From: Ilumatobacteraceae bacterium
GTDB taxonomy: Bacteria; Actinomycetota; Acidimicrobiia; Acidimicrobiales; Ilumatobacteraceae
Assembly: GCA_021298195.1 (NCBI GenBank)
Contig: JAJTEQ010000001.1
Span: 38,110-102,109, forward strand
Length of the DNA: 64,000 bases
Reading direction: 5' to 3'
Positions 26,288 through 35,055 of the stretch are shown here, in pieces. Below the pieces are notes generated by a model, which saw only the letters and a program-made list of their open reading frames with translations, was not told the DNA's origin and ran no database searches. Both the position numbers and the translations under genes were made by a program. Numbering within the stretch: the stretch's first letter is position 1; the number at the start of each line of letters is the position of its first letter.

Positions 26288-28075
26288 GTGGGGGACACGG
26301 AGCCAGAAGACACCGGAATCGTCGCGCTCGACGCCGACGATGATGCGGATACTCCCACCGGAACGGACGCCACGGCGCGTGACGAGCACCGTGACGTTCG
26401 GCGTGACGAGCACCGTGACGTTCGGCGTGACGAGCACCGTGACGTTCGGCGTGACGAGCACGACGGAATGAGCCACATTCTGCGTAGCAACGCCATCGTG
26501 GCCCTCGGCACCGGCCTGTCGCGCTTCACGGGCATGTTGCGGGTGATCGTCTTCGGTGTCGTGATCGGCCAGACCGCCTTGGCCGACGCCTACGACGGAG
26601 CGAACAACTCCCCCAACGCCGTCTACGAGCTTCTCCTCGGAGGCGTGCTCTCGGCCGCGCTCGTTCCCATGTTCAGCCGGATGCTCGAGAAGGACGACCG
26701 CGAGTCCGCCGAAGCGGTCGTCGGCACCGCCATCGTCGCACTCGCGGCACTCACCGCCATCGCCACGTTCTTCGCACCGTGGGTCTTCCGCGTCTTCTCG
26801 CTCAATCCCGCCGACGGCCTCGACGTCAACCAGTTCCGTACCGTGGGCACGGCCCTCACGCGCATCTTCCTGTTGCAGATCTTCTTCTACGGAGTGTCCG
26901 CACTGCTCGGCTCGCTGCTCAACGCGCAACGACGATTCTTCGCCGCGGCGTGGTCACCGGTGCTGGCCAACATCGTCATCATCTGCACGTTGCTCTACGT
27001 GCCGATCCTCCTTCATCACCCCGACGACGGAATCCCGTTGGCCGAGGTGCTCAACAGTCCGTCCTTCCGCTGGCTGCTCGGACTCGGGGCCACCGGCGGC
27101 ATCGCTCTGCAGGCCCTGGTCCTCCTTCCGGCCATTCACCGCGCCGGGTTGAACCTACGATTCCGATTCCAACCTCGCCATCCGGCGGTGAAACGGCTGA
27201 TCGCTCTGTCGGGTTGGACGTTCGGCTACGTCATGGCCAACCAGCTGACCGTCATCGTGGTGAAGAACCTCGCCGAACCGGGCTCGGGGGGTCAGGACGC
27301 CTTCGCCAAGGCCTCGACCTTCTTCTATTTCCCGCACGGACTTCTGGCGATGAGCATCGCCACCACCTTCATTCCCGAAATGGCTCGGGCCGTGTCGCGA
27401 CGGGACAAGACCGCGTTCATCGAACGCACCAATCTGGGCATTCGTTTGGTCGGCTTGCTCACTTTCCCGGCCGCTTTCGCGTTCCTCGTGTTGGCTCGTC
27501 CCGTCATAGGTCTGCTGTTGCAGCACGGCGAGTTCGATGCCGCCGCCGCCGACACCACCGCGCGGGCTCTGGCGGGTCTCGCCCTCGGACTCGTCGGATA
27601 CTCCATCTACCTCTTCGCGCTTCGAGGCTTCTACGCGCACCAGGACACCCGCACCCCGTTCGTCATCAATTGCTTCCAGAACGTTCTCAACATCATCCTG
27701 GCCTTCGCCTTGTCCCCCGCCTACGACGTGCTCGGACTGGGCATCGCGTTCTCGGTTTCCTACGTCGTCGCCGCCGTCGCCGCTCTGTACGTCTTGAAGG
27801 TGAAGGTTCGCGGTTTCTCGGCTCTCGACGTTCTGTCGGGATTGGCCCGTTTGGTGATCGCCGCCGCCAGCATGGGCGTCGTGATGTGGGTCGTACTTCG
27901 GCCCATCGGCGCGAACTCCGGTGGAGGTGCCGTCGTCAAGGTGGTGGTGGGTTCGGCGGTCGGTGTGCTCACCTACATCGGTGCGCTCACCGTGTTGCGG
28001 GCGCCCGAGATCGAACACCTGCGCGTCGTGCGCGACCGCGTGCGTTCGTTGCGTGCCGGCTCAGCGGGGCAATAG
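26288..28075 (+). CDS. murJ: lipid II flippase MurJ
   Basis: A 595-residue member of the MOP superfamily with about 14 membrane helices, expected to move lipid II across the membrane for peptidoglycan synthesis. MurJ-typical motifs are LSRFTGMLRVIVFG, LADAYDGANNSPNAVYELLLGG, RRFFAAAWSPVLANI and LRGFYAHQDTRTPF. Before the first helix there is a disordered acidic/basic N-terminus of about 60 residues containing three copies of an eight-residue DEHRDVRR repeat. If the leaderless GTG at 26288 is used this tail is translated; the ATG at 26468 would remove it. It converges with proB, overlapping by 15 bp. Confidence 0.92.
   Translation: MGDTEPEDTGIVALDADDDADTPTGTDATARDEHRDVRRDEHRDVRRDEHRDVRRDEHDGMSHILRSNAIVALGTGLSRFTGMLRVIVFGVVIGQTALADAYDGANNSPNAVYELLLGGVLSAALVPMFSRMLEKDDRESAEAVVGTAIVALAALTAIATFFAPWVFRVFSLNPADGLDVNQFRTVGTALTRIFLLQIFFYGVSALLGSLLNAQRRFFAAAWSPVLANIVIICTLLYVPILLHHPDDGIPLAEVLNSPSFRWLLGLGATGGIALQALVLLPAIHRAGLNLRFRFQPRHPAVKRLIALSGWTFGYVMANQLTVIVVKNLAEPGSGGQDAFAKASTFFYFPHGLLAMSIATTFIPEMARAVSRRDKTAFIERTNLGIRLVGLLTFPAAFAFLVLARPVIGLLLQHGEFDAAAADTTARALAGLALGLVGYSIYLFALRGFYAHQDTRTPFVINCFQNVLNIILAFALSPAYDVLGLGIAFSVSYVVAAVAALYVLKVKVRGFSALDVLSGLARLVIAAASMGVVMWVVLRPIGANSGGGAVVKVVVGSAVGVLTYIGALTVLRAPEIEHLRVVRDRVRSLRAGSAGQ
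26381..26461 (+). repeat. 24-bp in-frame tandem repeat in murJ
   Basis: The unit GACGAGCACCGTGACGTTCG plus GCGT is found three times without mismatch (26381-26404, 26405-26428, 26429-26452) with a further nine bases. It encodes DEHRDVRR repeats in the N-terminal tail of MurJ. Confidence 0.9.
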
Positions 28076-29164
28076 CACCAATTCGTCGCGGTGCACGACG
28101 ACCGACGGCGAATCGTCGTCGAGTTCGGAACTCCGCCGACCTCGCGCCGTGCGAGCCTGTGCGGCCGACATCATGGCCAGTCCACGGGCCAGAACCGTGC
28201 CGTCGGTACGGCGAATGTCGACGGTCTCCCCGGACTCGAAGGAACCATCCACCGCCACCACCCCGGCGGGCAACAGCGAGACCGTCCCCTTGAGCAACGC
28301 CGCGGCGGCCCCGTCATCGATGGTCACGGCCCCGCGCACCTCGCTGGCGAAAGCCACCCACAATTGACGGGCCGACAGGGCCCGATCGGATCCGTGGAAG
28401 GTGGTTCCGACGCCCGATGTTCCCGAGACCGCGGCGTTCGTGACCACCTCGAGCACGTCGACGATGGTGGCCCGAGCAATGACGGCACGGATTCCGGACC
28501 ACGAGGCGATGCGCGCCGCCGACAGCTTGGAGGCCATTCCTCCACTTCCGCGATTCGATCCCGTAGCACCAGCCGAGACGCTCATGAGGGGGTCGCTCTC
28601 GTGAACGTCGGTGATGAGCGTGGCCGAGGAATCGACCCGCGGATCGTTCGTGTAGAGCCCCTCGGTGTCGGTGAGCAGGATCAGCAGGTCCGCTCCCAAC
28701 AAGTGCGACAGCAGAGCGGAGATGTGGTCGTTGTCGCCGAAACGGATCTCGTCGTTCGCGATGGCGTCGTTCTCGTTCACCACCGGCACGCATCCCAATT
28801 CGAGCAGTCGCTCGAGCGTGCTGCGAGCGTGCAGGTACTGGGTGCGATCGATGAAGTCATGGGGAACCAGCAACACTTGGGCGGCCACCAACGAATGACC
28901 GGCGAACTCGGAGTTGTACACCTCCATCAAACGACTCTGACCCGCCGCCGCCAAGGCCTGCAGCGTGCGCATGTCGGTCGGTCGTTCGGAGAGACCAAGC
29001 GCCGAGACCCCGGCCGACACCGCTCCGGAGGTGACCAGGACCACCTCGTGTCCCTGCGAACGCAAACGGGCGATCTGGCGACAGACGTCGGCGATGATGG
29101 CCCGGTCGATGACCCCGAGGTCGTCGGTGAGCGACGAACTTCCGATCTTGGCCACGATGCGCAT
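28061..29164 (-). CDS. proB: glutamate 5-kinase
   Basis: A 367-residue enzyme for the first step of proline synthesis, phosphorylating glutamate. The amino acid kinase domain shows VAKIGSSSLTDD at the N-terminus, VLVTSGAVSAGVSALG, VPVVNENDAIANDEIRFGDND and LLTDTEGLYTNDP. The C-terminal 95 residues form a PUA domain (GAAAALLKGTVSLLPAGVVAV). The ATG at 29164 has a TACCGT box seven bases upstream, so it may also be transcribed as a leaderless message from inside the gap after obg. proA is not next to it in this window. Confidence 0.93.
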   Translation of the reverse strand: MRIVAKIGSSSLTDDLGVIDRAIIADVCRQIARLRSQGHEVVLVTSGAVSAGVSALGLSERPTDMRTLQALAAAGQSRLMEVYNSEFAGHSLVAAQVLLVPHDFIDRTQYLHARSTLERLLELGCVPVVNENDAIANDEIRFGDNDHISALLSHLLGADLLILLTDTEGLYTNDPRVDSSATLITDVHESDPLMSVSAGATGSNRGSGGMASKLSAARIASWSGIRAVIARATIVDVLEVVTNAAVSGTSGVGTTFHGSDRALSARQLWVAFASEVRGAVTIDDGAAAALLKGTVSLLPAGVVAVDGSFESGETVDIRRTDGTVLARGLAMMSAAQARTARGRRSSELDDDSPSVVVHRDELVLLPR

Positions 29165-29177
29165 GACGAGGACGGTA
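29165..29177 (-). promoter_or_regulatory. putative leaderless promoter of proB
   Basis: TACCGT (29177 to 29172, minus strand), seven bases, then ATG at 29164, in the 26-bp gap between obg and proB. Confidence 0.45.
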
Positions 29178-29190
29178 CCGGTTGGGCCGA

Positions 29191-30441
29191 TCAGTTGTCG
29201 GGCGAATAGTCGAACGAGAAGTCGGCGATCCAGACCACGTCACCTTGGCGGGCTCCCGCACGCGCCAACAATCGCGGCACACCCAGTTTCTTCAGGCGCT
29301 CCTCGATGTAGGTCATCGCCTCGGGCGTCGTCACGTCGTTGAGGTGCACGGCCCGCTCGGCCTTTCGACCATGCACCCGGAAGCCACCGGTGGCGAGTCG
29401 TTCGACCCAGGCCCCGTCGGACTCGGGCTTCAAGATGACCCGCCCCTCGGTGACCGGCTGCTCCTGTCGGGCGTCGTGCACCAAACTGGCCAAACGTCCG
29501 ACCAGTTCGCGCACTCCCTGATTGGTCACCGACGAGATCATCATTCCGTCCCACGCGGCGATCATGTCCTCGGTCGCCGAATCCGTCTTCGTACCCACGA
29601 TCACCCGCGGGCGCGCCAACAGCGAGGGGTCGTACGACTCCAACTCGCGCAACAGGATCTCCAGTTGCTCCGACGGTGAGGTGTCGTCGACCGGCGCCAG
29701 GTCGATCAGCACGCACAGGACGCGCGCGCGCTCGATGTGACGCAGGAATCGGTGACCAAGACCCTTGCCCTCCGAGGCTCCCTCGATGAGGCCGGGGATG
29801 TCGGCCACCACGAACTCGGTGTTGCCGTCGAGTCGAACCACGCCGAGGTTCGGCTCGAGGGTGGTGAACGGGTAGGCGGCGATCTTGGGTTTGGCCGCCG
29901 AGATCACCGAGATGAGCGTGCTCTTGCCGGCGTTCGGGAATCCGACGAGGGCCACGTCGGCCATCAACTTCAGTTCGAGCTTCAGCCAGCGCTCCTCGCC
30001 GTGCTCTCCCTGTTCGGCGAACGAGGGAGCCCGGCGACGGTTGGTGAGGAATCGGGCGTTGCCGCGGCCACCACGACCACCGTGGGCGGCCAGCCACCGG
30101 TCGCCCGAATCCACGAGATCGGCCAGCACCTCACCGGTGTACATGTCGCGCACCACGGTGCCCTCGGGCACCTTCACCTCGAGCGTCTCGCCGCGCTTGC
30201 CGTGCTGGTCCTTGCCCATGCCGTGCACGCCGTTGCCGCCGATGCGGTGCGGGTGGTCGCGAAAAGCCAGGAGCGAGGCCACGTTGCGGTCGGCGACCAA
30301 CCAGATGTCGCCCCCTCGCCCGCCGTCGCCACCGTTGGGTCCGCCCATGGCCACGGGGCCCTCGCGACGGAACGACACGCATCCGGCCCCACCATCGCCG
30401 GCTTTCACGTTCAACTGGCACTCATCGACGAACTGACTCAT
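29191..30441 (-). CDS. obg: Obg family GTPase
   Basis: A 416-residue ribosome-associated GTPase. The N-terminal glycine-rich Obg fold (GDGGAGCVSFRREGPVAMGG and repeats of GGRGG) covers residues 1-160. The G domain has the P-loop GFPNAGKST at residues 167-175, the G3 motif DIPGLIEGA and the G4-type GTKTD. A C-terminal OCT domain occupies the last 75 residues (FRVHGRKAERAVHLND). It follows rplU and rpmA on the same strand, the standard bacterial order, and takes part in large-subunit maturation and stress signalling. A TAGCGT box at 30465-30460 gives a short leader before the ATG. Confidence 0.95.
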   Translation of the reverse strand: MSQFVDECQLNVKAGDGGAGCVSFRREGPVAMGGPNGGDGGRGGDIWLVADRNVASLLAFRDHPHRIGGNGVHGMGKDQHGKRGETLEVKVPEGTVVRDMYTGEVLADLVDSGDRWLAAHGGRGGRGNARFLTNRRRAPSFAEQGEHGEERWLKLELKLMADVALVGFPNAGKSTLISVISAAKPKIAAYPFTTLEPNLGVVRLDGNTEFVVADIPGLIEGASEGKGLGHRFLRHIERARVLCVLIDLAPVDDTSPSEQLEILLRELESYDPSLLARPRVIVGTKTDSATEDMIAAWDGMMISSVTNQGVRELVGRLASLVHDARQEQPVTEGRVILKPESDGAWVERLATGGFRVHGRKAERAVHLNDVTTPEAMTYIEERLKKLGVPRLLARAGARQGDVVWIADFSFDYSPDN

Positions 30442-30526
30442 GGGACGACCTCGACGCTCACGCTACCGATCCGAAACGGTGTTTGCCGGTGAGCATCGTC
30501 GCCGCATCGACGCCACAGCGGTGTCG

Positions 30527-30538
30527 TATCGTGGAAAC
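30527..30538 (+). promoter_or_regulatory. putative leaderless promoter of dgt-like gene
   Basis: TATCGT (30527-30532), six bases, then GTG at 30539. It fixes the start at the GTG rather than at the upstream frame extension. Confidence 0.5.
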
Positions 30539-31669
30539 GTGAACGAGCCCGACCGCGACATGCAAGAGCGAGCCGAGCGTTGGGCGAGCACCATGTCCGG
30601 ATCCGACTCCGCCGAGGGAATCACGCTCGCGCACGCCGATTCGTGGGCCGGAACCGGCGAGACCTCCACCGTTCCCCGCGAGGCGCGGGAGGATACCGAG
30701 GACTCCATGCTCAGTCGACTCGCCACCCGCGCGGTGGGGGCCGGCGACCGCGAACGCCCCGAGGAGCCCGACGAGTTCCGCACGTGCTTCGAACGCGATC
30801 GCGACCGCATCCTGCACGCGCCCGCTTTCCGTCGTCTCGCGGGCAAGACCCAGGTGTTCGTCTTTCCCGACGATCACCAACGAACGCGGTTGACGCACGC
30901 TCTCGAGGTCGCCCAGGTCGCCGTGGCGGTCGCGCGGCCGTTGGGACTCAACGTGGCTCTCACCGAGGCCATCGCTCTCGGTCACGATTGTGGGCACGGC
31001 CCGGGAGGTCACGCATCCGAGGACGCGTTGGCCCCGTACGTCGCCGATGGTTTCGATCACGCGGTTTGGGGCGCCGACGTCACGTTGAGTCATCTCAACT
31101 TGTGTCGCCAGACATTGGACGGCATCCGGAATCATTCGTGGAGTCGCCCCGCACCGGGCACCCCCGAGGGCGAGGTCGTCAGTTGGGCCGACCGCATCGC
31201 CTACGTGTGCCACGACTTCGAGGACGCCGTCGACACCGGCATCGTCAGCGCGGAGCACTTGCCCGCCCTCGTGACGTCACGGTGCGGCACGACGCGCGGC
31301 TCCCAATTGAGCGCCTTCATCACCTCCATGATCCGTGCCGCCATGAACACCGGACGGATCGGAATGGAGCCCGCCATCGCCGAAGCCTTGGCCGAGTTCC
31401 GTCGCTTCAACTACGAGCAGGTGTACCTGCGGCCCGAGAGCAAAGCCCAAGCCCACGCCGTCATCGATCTCTTGCGGGCCCTGGTCGAGCGCTACACCAC
31501 CACGCCGACGTTGTTGCCCGCGGGCGAGAACCTGGACGCCGGGTCCGACGCGGCGCGCTTCGCCGCCGTCAGTTACGTCGCGGGCATGACCGATCGGTTC
31601 GCCTGTCGTCAGGGAATGGCGGTACTCGGATGGGACGCCAGCCGCTTGCCGCGCGGTATCGACGTTTGA
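30539..31669 (+). CDS. dgt: deoxyguanosinetriphosphate triphosphohydrolase-like protein
   Basis: A 376-residue HD-domain hydrolase of the Dgt family, splitting dNTPs into nucleoside and triphosphate. The metal-binding motif is seen as RLTHALEVAQVA (His 120) and LGHDCGHGPGGH (His 149, Asp 150), and the family signature ILHAPAFRRLAGKTQVF precedes it. ADRIAYVCHDFEDAV carries the last metal Asp. The usual start is uncertain; GTG at 30539 sits six bases after a TATCGT box, and an ATG at 30560 is an alternative. It is divergent from obg. Related dGTPase-like proteins in actinobacteria are regulated by dATP or ssDNA. Confidence 0.9.
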   Translation: MNEPDRDMQERAERWASTMSGSDSAEGITLAHADSWAGTGETSTVPREAREDTEDSMLSRLATRAVGAGDRERPEEPDEFRTCFERDRDRILHAPAFRRLAGKTQVFVFPDDHQRTRLTHALEVAQVAVAVARPLGLNVALTEAIALGHDCGHGPGGHASEDALAPYVADGFDHAVWGADVTLSHLNLCRQTLDGIRNHSWSRPAPGTPEGEVVSWADRIAYVCHDFEDAVDTGIVSAEHLPALVTSRCGTTRGSQLSAFITSMIRAAMNTGRIGMEPAIAEALAEFRRFNYEQVYLRPESKAQAHAVIDLLRALVERYTTTPTLLPAGENLDAGSDAARFAAVSYVAGMTDRFACRQGMAVLGWDASRLPRGIDV

Positions 31670-31684
31670 GCGTCGCGAAAATCG

Positions 31685-31939
31685 TCAGTCGGCGGGAATG
31701 ACGTCGATCACGCGACGTCCCTTGCGCTCACCGAACTTCACCACACCATCGACCAAGGCGAAGAGCGTGTCGTCGCCACCGCGACCGACGTTCTTGCCGG
31801 GATGGAACTTGGTGCCGCGCTGGCGGATCACGATGGTGCCGGCGGTGATGCTGGTGCCGGCGAAAGCCTTCACGCCGAGGCGCTGTGCGTTGGAGTCACG
31901 ACCGTTGCGGGTTGAGCCGCCGCCCTTTGTCTTCGACAT
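31685..31939 (-). CDS. rpmA: 50S ribosomal protein L27
   Basis: An 84-residue ribosomal protein. It begins [17 protein letters not shown], the conserved N-terminus that reaches the peptidyl transferase centre, and continues with [21 protein letters not shown]. There is no N-terminal cleavage extension of the firmicute type. It follows rplU by 3 bp and precedes the convergent dgt gene and then obg. Confidence 0.96.
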   Translation of the reverse strand: MSKTKGGGSTRNGRDSNAQRLGVKAFAGTSITAGTIVIRQRGTKFHPGKNVGRGGDDTLFALVDGVVKFGERKGRRVIDVIPAD

Positions 31940-31942
31940 GTC

Positions 31943-32254
31943 TCAGCCTTTCGCGATGGAGGTGATCTCGACCACCTGATAGTGCTGACGGTGACCGTAA
32001 CGGCGACGCTGGTTGGTGCGACGCTTGTAGGTGAAGCCGTCGATCTTGGGCCCCACGGCCGAGCCGACGATGCGCCCCGAGACCTTGGTGCCGGCGAGTT
32101 GGGTGGGTGTGGCCAGAACAGTGTCGCCGTCGACGACCAGCACGGGCGTGAAGTTCACCGTGGAGCCTTGTTCGGCGCCGAGGAGTTCAACATGCACTTG
32201 CTGGCCCTCGGTCACACGGACCTGCTTGCCACCGGTTGCGATCACTGCGTACAT
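31943..32254 (-). CDS. rplU: 50S ribosomal protein L21
   Basis: A 103-residue ribosomal protein with the typical MYAVIATGGKQVRVTEG start, the middle VLVVDGDTVLATPTQL, and the end KRRTNQRRRYGHRQHYQVVEITSI. It binds 23S rRNA. The reading frame continues upstream without a stop, but MYAVIATGGKQ is the family N-terminus and a TAGAGT box lies 11 bases before it, so the ATG at 32254 is the start. The gene lies 65 bp downstream of RNase E/G and 3 bp from rpmA. Confidence 0.96.
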   Translation of the reverse strand: MYAVIATGGKQVRVTEGQQVHVELLGAEQGSTVNFTPVLVVDGDTVLATPTQLAGTKVSGRIVGSAVGPKIDGFTYKRRTNQRRRYGHRQHYQVVEITSIAKG

Positions 32255-32319
32255 AGCGAATGGCGACTCTACCTGCCGGAATACGGGCATCCAACGCCCG
32301 TTCCGGATCTCTTGCCCGA

Positions 32320-34293
32320 TCAGAGCAAGAGATCGTGATTCACCTGCACACCGCGCCCCTGGCAGTCCGGGCATTGTCCGGCGAAGCTCGTGAGCAGGCC
32401 CTCCCCGATCCGCTTGCGCGTCATCTCGACCAGACCCAATTCGGAGATGTCGAACACCTGGGTTCGGGTCTTGTCCCGGGACAAGGCCGAACGGAACGCG
32501 TCCACCACCTTGCGGCGGTTCTCCTTGATCTCCATGTCGATGAAGTCGATCACGATGATTCCACCGATGTCACGCAGTCGCAGTTGGTGGGCCACCTCCT
32601 CGGCCGCCTCCAGATTGTTCTGGAAGACGGTGGCCTCCAGGTTGGAGGTGCCCACGTTGCGGCCCGTGTTGACGTCGATGACCGTGAGGGCCTCGGTGTG
32701 CTCGATGATCAACGACCCGCCCGAGGGCAACCACACCTTGCGATCGAGAGCCTTGTGAATCTGCTCGTGGACATGATGCTTCTCGAAGATCGGCAGACCT
32801 TCGGCGGCGGCGTCGAAATACTCCACACGATCGGCCAATTCCGGGTTGAACGCCTGCACGTAGTCGCGAACGTCCTCGAACAATTGGCGATCGTCGATGA
32901 CGACCCCTCGATAGTCGCTGTTGAACTCTTCGCGGATGACACGCACCGCCAACGGAGGTTCGCGATACAGCAACGTCGGGCCGTTGGCCTTCTGAGCCTT
33001 GGCCTCGATGGCGTTCCATTGTTCGACCAAACGAGTCATGTCGGCGCGCAGTTCGTGTTCGGTGGCCGTTTCGGCCGCGGTACGAACGATCAAACCGTGT
33101 TCGGCGGGCTTCACCCGATCGAGGATGCTGCGCAGGCGCTTGCGTTCGGCATCGGGCAGACGCTTCGAGATGCCGTAGGTCTTGGAGTTCGGGATCAACA
33201 CCACGAAACGACCGGGCAACGACACCTCCTGGGTCAGACGCGCCCCCTTCACCCCGATGGGGTTCTTCGTGACCTGACACACGATCAGCTGCTTGCCCCG
33301 GAGGATCTGTTCGATACGCGGCTGACTGTCGACGATGTCCTCGGCGTCGTACTGCACGTCACCGCGATACAGAACCGCGTTCTTGGGGGTTCCGATGTCG
33401 ACGAAAGCCGCTTCCATTCCCGGCAACACGTTCTGCACCTTGCCGACGTAGATGTTCCCGTGAATCTGGGCCACGTCGTCGGCCGGACGACTGACGTAGT
33501 GCTCGATGAGGCTGCGACCCTCCAGCACCGCGACCTGGGTGAGATTGGGTCGCACCTGAACGCACATGAAGTGGCGGCCGATGGGACGTCCGTTGCGTTC
33601 GCGACCCCGACGTCGCTCCACCACGTCGGCATCGGTCGAGCGAGCGGTGCCACGCTCCTCGGATCCCGACCCACGACCCCGGCCGTTACGACGACGCTTC
33701 TTGCGTGCCCCGCCTTCGGAGCCCGCCGGGTCGCTCGACCCCGGGGCCGGAGTCGTCGACGGGGCCGGGTTCGCCGCGTTGCCCGATGAGGCTTTGGGGC
33801 CCTTCGTGCTCTTGGCGCGGCCGGGATGGGGAGCACCGGCGCGGGTTCCTCCGGGCATGGTCACCGCGGGACCCGACGGCGGAGCCGGGCGGGTGTCGCC
33901 GATCTTGGGTCGCTGAACCACCGCACGCGCGGCCGCCTCGGGCGAGGGACGACCCTCGCTCAGGCGCTCGGGCAACTCCGAGGGATTGGCGCCTCCCCCG
34001 GGATTCTCCGCACTCGCCACGACGGCGGCGGCGTCGTCATCGTCTTCGTCGTCGTGTTCATCGTCATGTTCATCGTCATGATCGCTCGTGGACGCCGAAG
34101 CACCTTGCGGACGAGGACGATTGCGTCCGCCACGCGAACCACGACGGCGCTTCTTGCGTGCCGCCGCGGGCGTGCCCTCGGTGGTGCCGCTGGTGGTGTC
34201 ACCGTTCTCAGCGGCCGCCGAGACGGACGGCTCAGGCGCGTCGAACCTGTCGGGTGAATCGTGGGTGTCGGGGGTCTCGGGGCTGTCGGACAT
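32320..34293 (-). CDS. rne: ribonuclease E/G family protein
   Basis: A 657-residue RNase E/G. The first 240 residues are low-complexity and disordered, with basic RKKRRRGSRGGRNRPRP patches and an acidic DEHDDEHDDED run. The catalytic core follows: an S1 domain starting around residue 265 (IYVGKVQNVLPGMEAAFVDIG), the 5' sensor and RNase H-like parts, the DNase I-like catalytic motif LTVIDVNTGRNVG and VIDFIDMEI, and the zinc-link CPDC near the C-terminus. The C-terminal scaffold of E. coli RNase E is absent, and the disordered part sits at the N-terminus as in other actinobacteria. AAGGA lies nine bases before the ATG. It processes rRNA, tRNA and mRNA. Confidence 0.93.
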   Translation of the reverse strand: MSDSPETPDTHDSPDRFDAPEPSVSAAAENGDTTSGTTEGTPAAARKKRRRGSRGGRNRPRPQGASASTSDHDDEHDDEHDDEDDDDAAAVVASAENPGGGANPSELPERLSEGRPSPEAAARAVVQRPKIGDTRPAPPSGPAVTMPGGTRAGAPHPGRAKSTKGPKASSGNAANPAPSTTPAPGSSDPAGSEGGARKKRRRNGRGRGSGSEERGTARSTDADVVERRRGRERNGRPIGRHFMCVQVRPNLTQVAVLEGRSLIEHYVSRPADDVAQIHGNIYVGKVQNVLPGMEAAFVDIGTPKNAVLYRGDVQYDAEDIVDSQPRIEQILRGKQLIVCQVTKNPIGVKGARLTQEVSLPGRFVVLIPNSKTYGISKRLPDAERKRLRSILDRVKPAEHGLIVRTAAETATEHELRADMTRLVEQWNAIEAKAQKANGPTLLYREPPLAVRVIREEFNSDYRGVVIDDRQLFEDVRDYVQAFNPELADRVEYFDAAAEGLPIFEKHHVHEQIHKALDRKVWLPSGGSLIIEHTEALTVIDVNTGRNVGTSNLEATVFQNNLEAAEEVAHQLRLRDIGGIIVIDFIDMEIKENRRKVVDAFRSALSRDKTRTQVFDISELGLVEMTRKRIGEGLLTSFAGQCPDCQGRGVQVNHDLLL

Positions 34294-34308
34294 GTTGCTG
34301 TTCCTTTC

Positions 34309-35055
34309 TCATGCGCACACCTGAGGGTGCGCAGGGCGGGCCGAGAGCACGTCCACGCGCTCTCCGTCCCGCTCAATCCATTGGTTGATTCGGAGCACCC
34401 GGGTGAGGTGGTTCCACGGCTCACATCCGGGCACCAGGGCTTCGACTAACTCGGTCGGCCGAATTCCGCGGCCGGCGGTGGTGAGAACTGCTTCGATGAC
34501 GACGCCACGGGACTCACCCAGCCACCGTGACGGGAGAACCTCGGAGTGCTCCGGTGCGAGGAACCCGAGCTGCAAAATGCCGGCCCGAATGTCGTCGCGA
34601 CGGGTTTCGCCCTTGCGCTCGCGTTCGAGCCACACCTCGTTCGACTGGTTGATCCGATCGATCCGATCGCCGACGTCCGAGGCGTCGATGGCCATCACCC
34701 ATGTCGTGGCCACCACGTCCTCTTGCAACGAGGCCTCCGAGGGGGCGCACTCGCGAATCCCGGTGACCGCCATGCCGACGGGCAAACTCGTGTCGATGCG
34801 CCGAGCGATCTCGTCGAACTCGTCGGCCCCCACGCCCGAACCGTCCGCGAAAGTGACGTCCAACAACTCGACCAATGACTCGGCTCCGGTGGGAAGAGCG
34901 AGACCGAAGGCCATCTTGAGACGTGGCGTGAACCCCGTCGACATGGCGACGGGAACCTCGGCTTTGCGCAAGCTGCGCTCCCAGATGCGCGCCACGTCGC
35001 GGTGACCCGTGAAACGGATCTTGCCCAACTTGGAGTAGCTGATGCGGGCCTTCAC
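34309..35055 (-). CDS. DUF2344 / TIGR03936 family protein
   Basis: A 248-residue protein of the DUF2344 family, found next to or fused with a radical SAM protein in many bacteria. It opens with ARISYSKLGKIRFTGHRDVARIWERSLRKAEVPVA and has the second signature TGFTPRLKMAFGLALPTGAES. The GTG at 35055 overlaps the TGA of the radical SAM gene, so the two are coupled and their products probably form one functional unit. The activity is not established to my knowledge. A longer frame to 35268 overlaps the radical SAM gene and is rejected. Confidence 0.9.
   Translation of the reverse strand: MKARISYSKLGKIRFTGHRDVARIWERSLRKAEVPVAMSTGFTPRLKMAFGLALPTGAESLVELLDVTFADGSGVGADEFDEIARRIDTSLPVGMAVTGIRECAPSEASLQEDVVATTWVMAIDASDVGDRIDRINQSNEVWLERERKGETRRDDIRAGILQLGFLAPEHSEVLPSRWLGESRGVVIEAVLTTAGRGIRPTELVEALVPGCEPWNHLTRVLRINQWIERDGERVDVLSARPAHPQVCA

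Noticed and set aside
26381..26461. Regularly spaced 24-bp repeats considered as a CRISPR remnant
   Set aside because: The units are contiguous with no spacers and are in frame with murJ.
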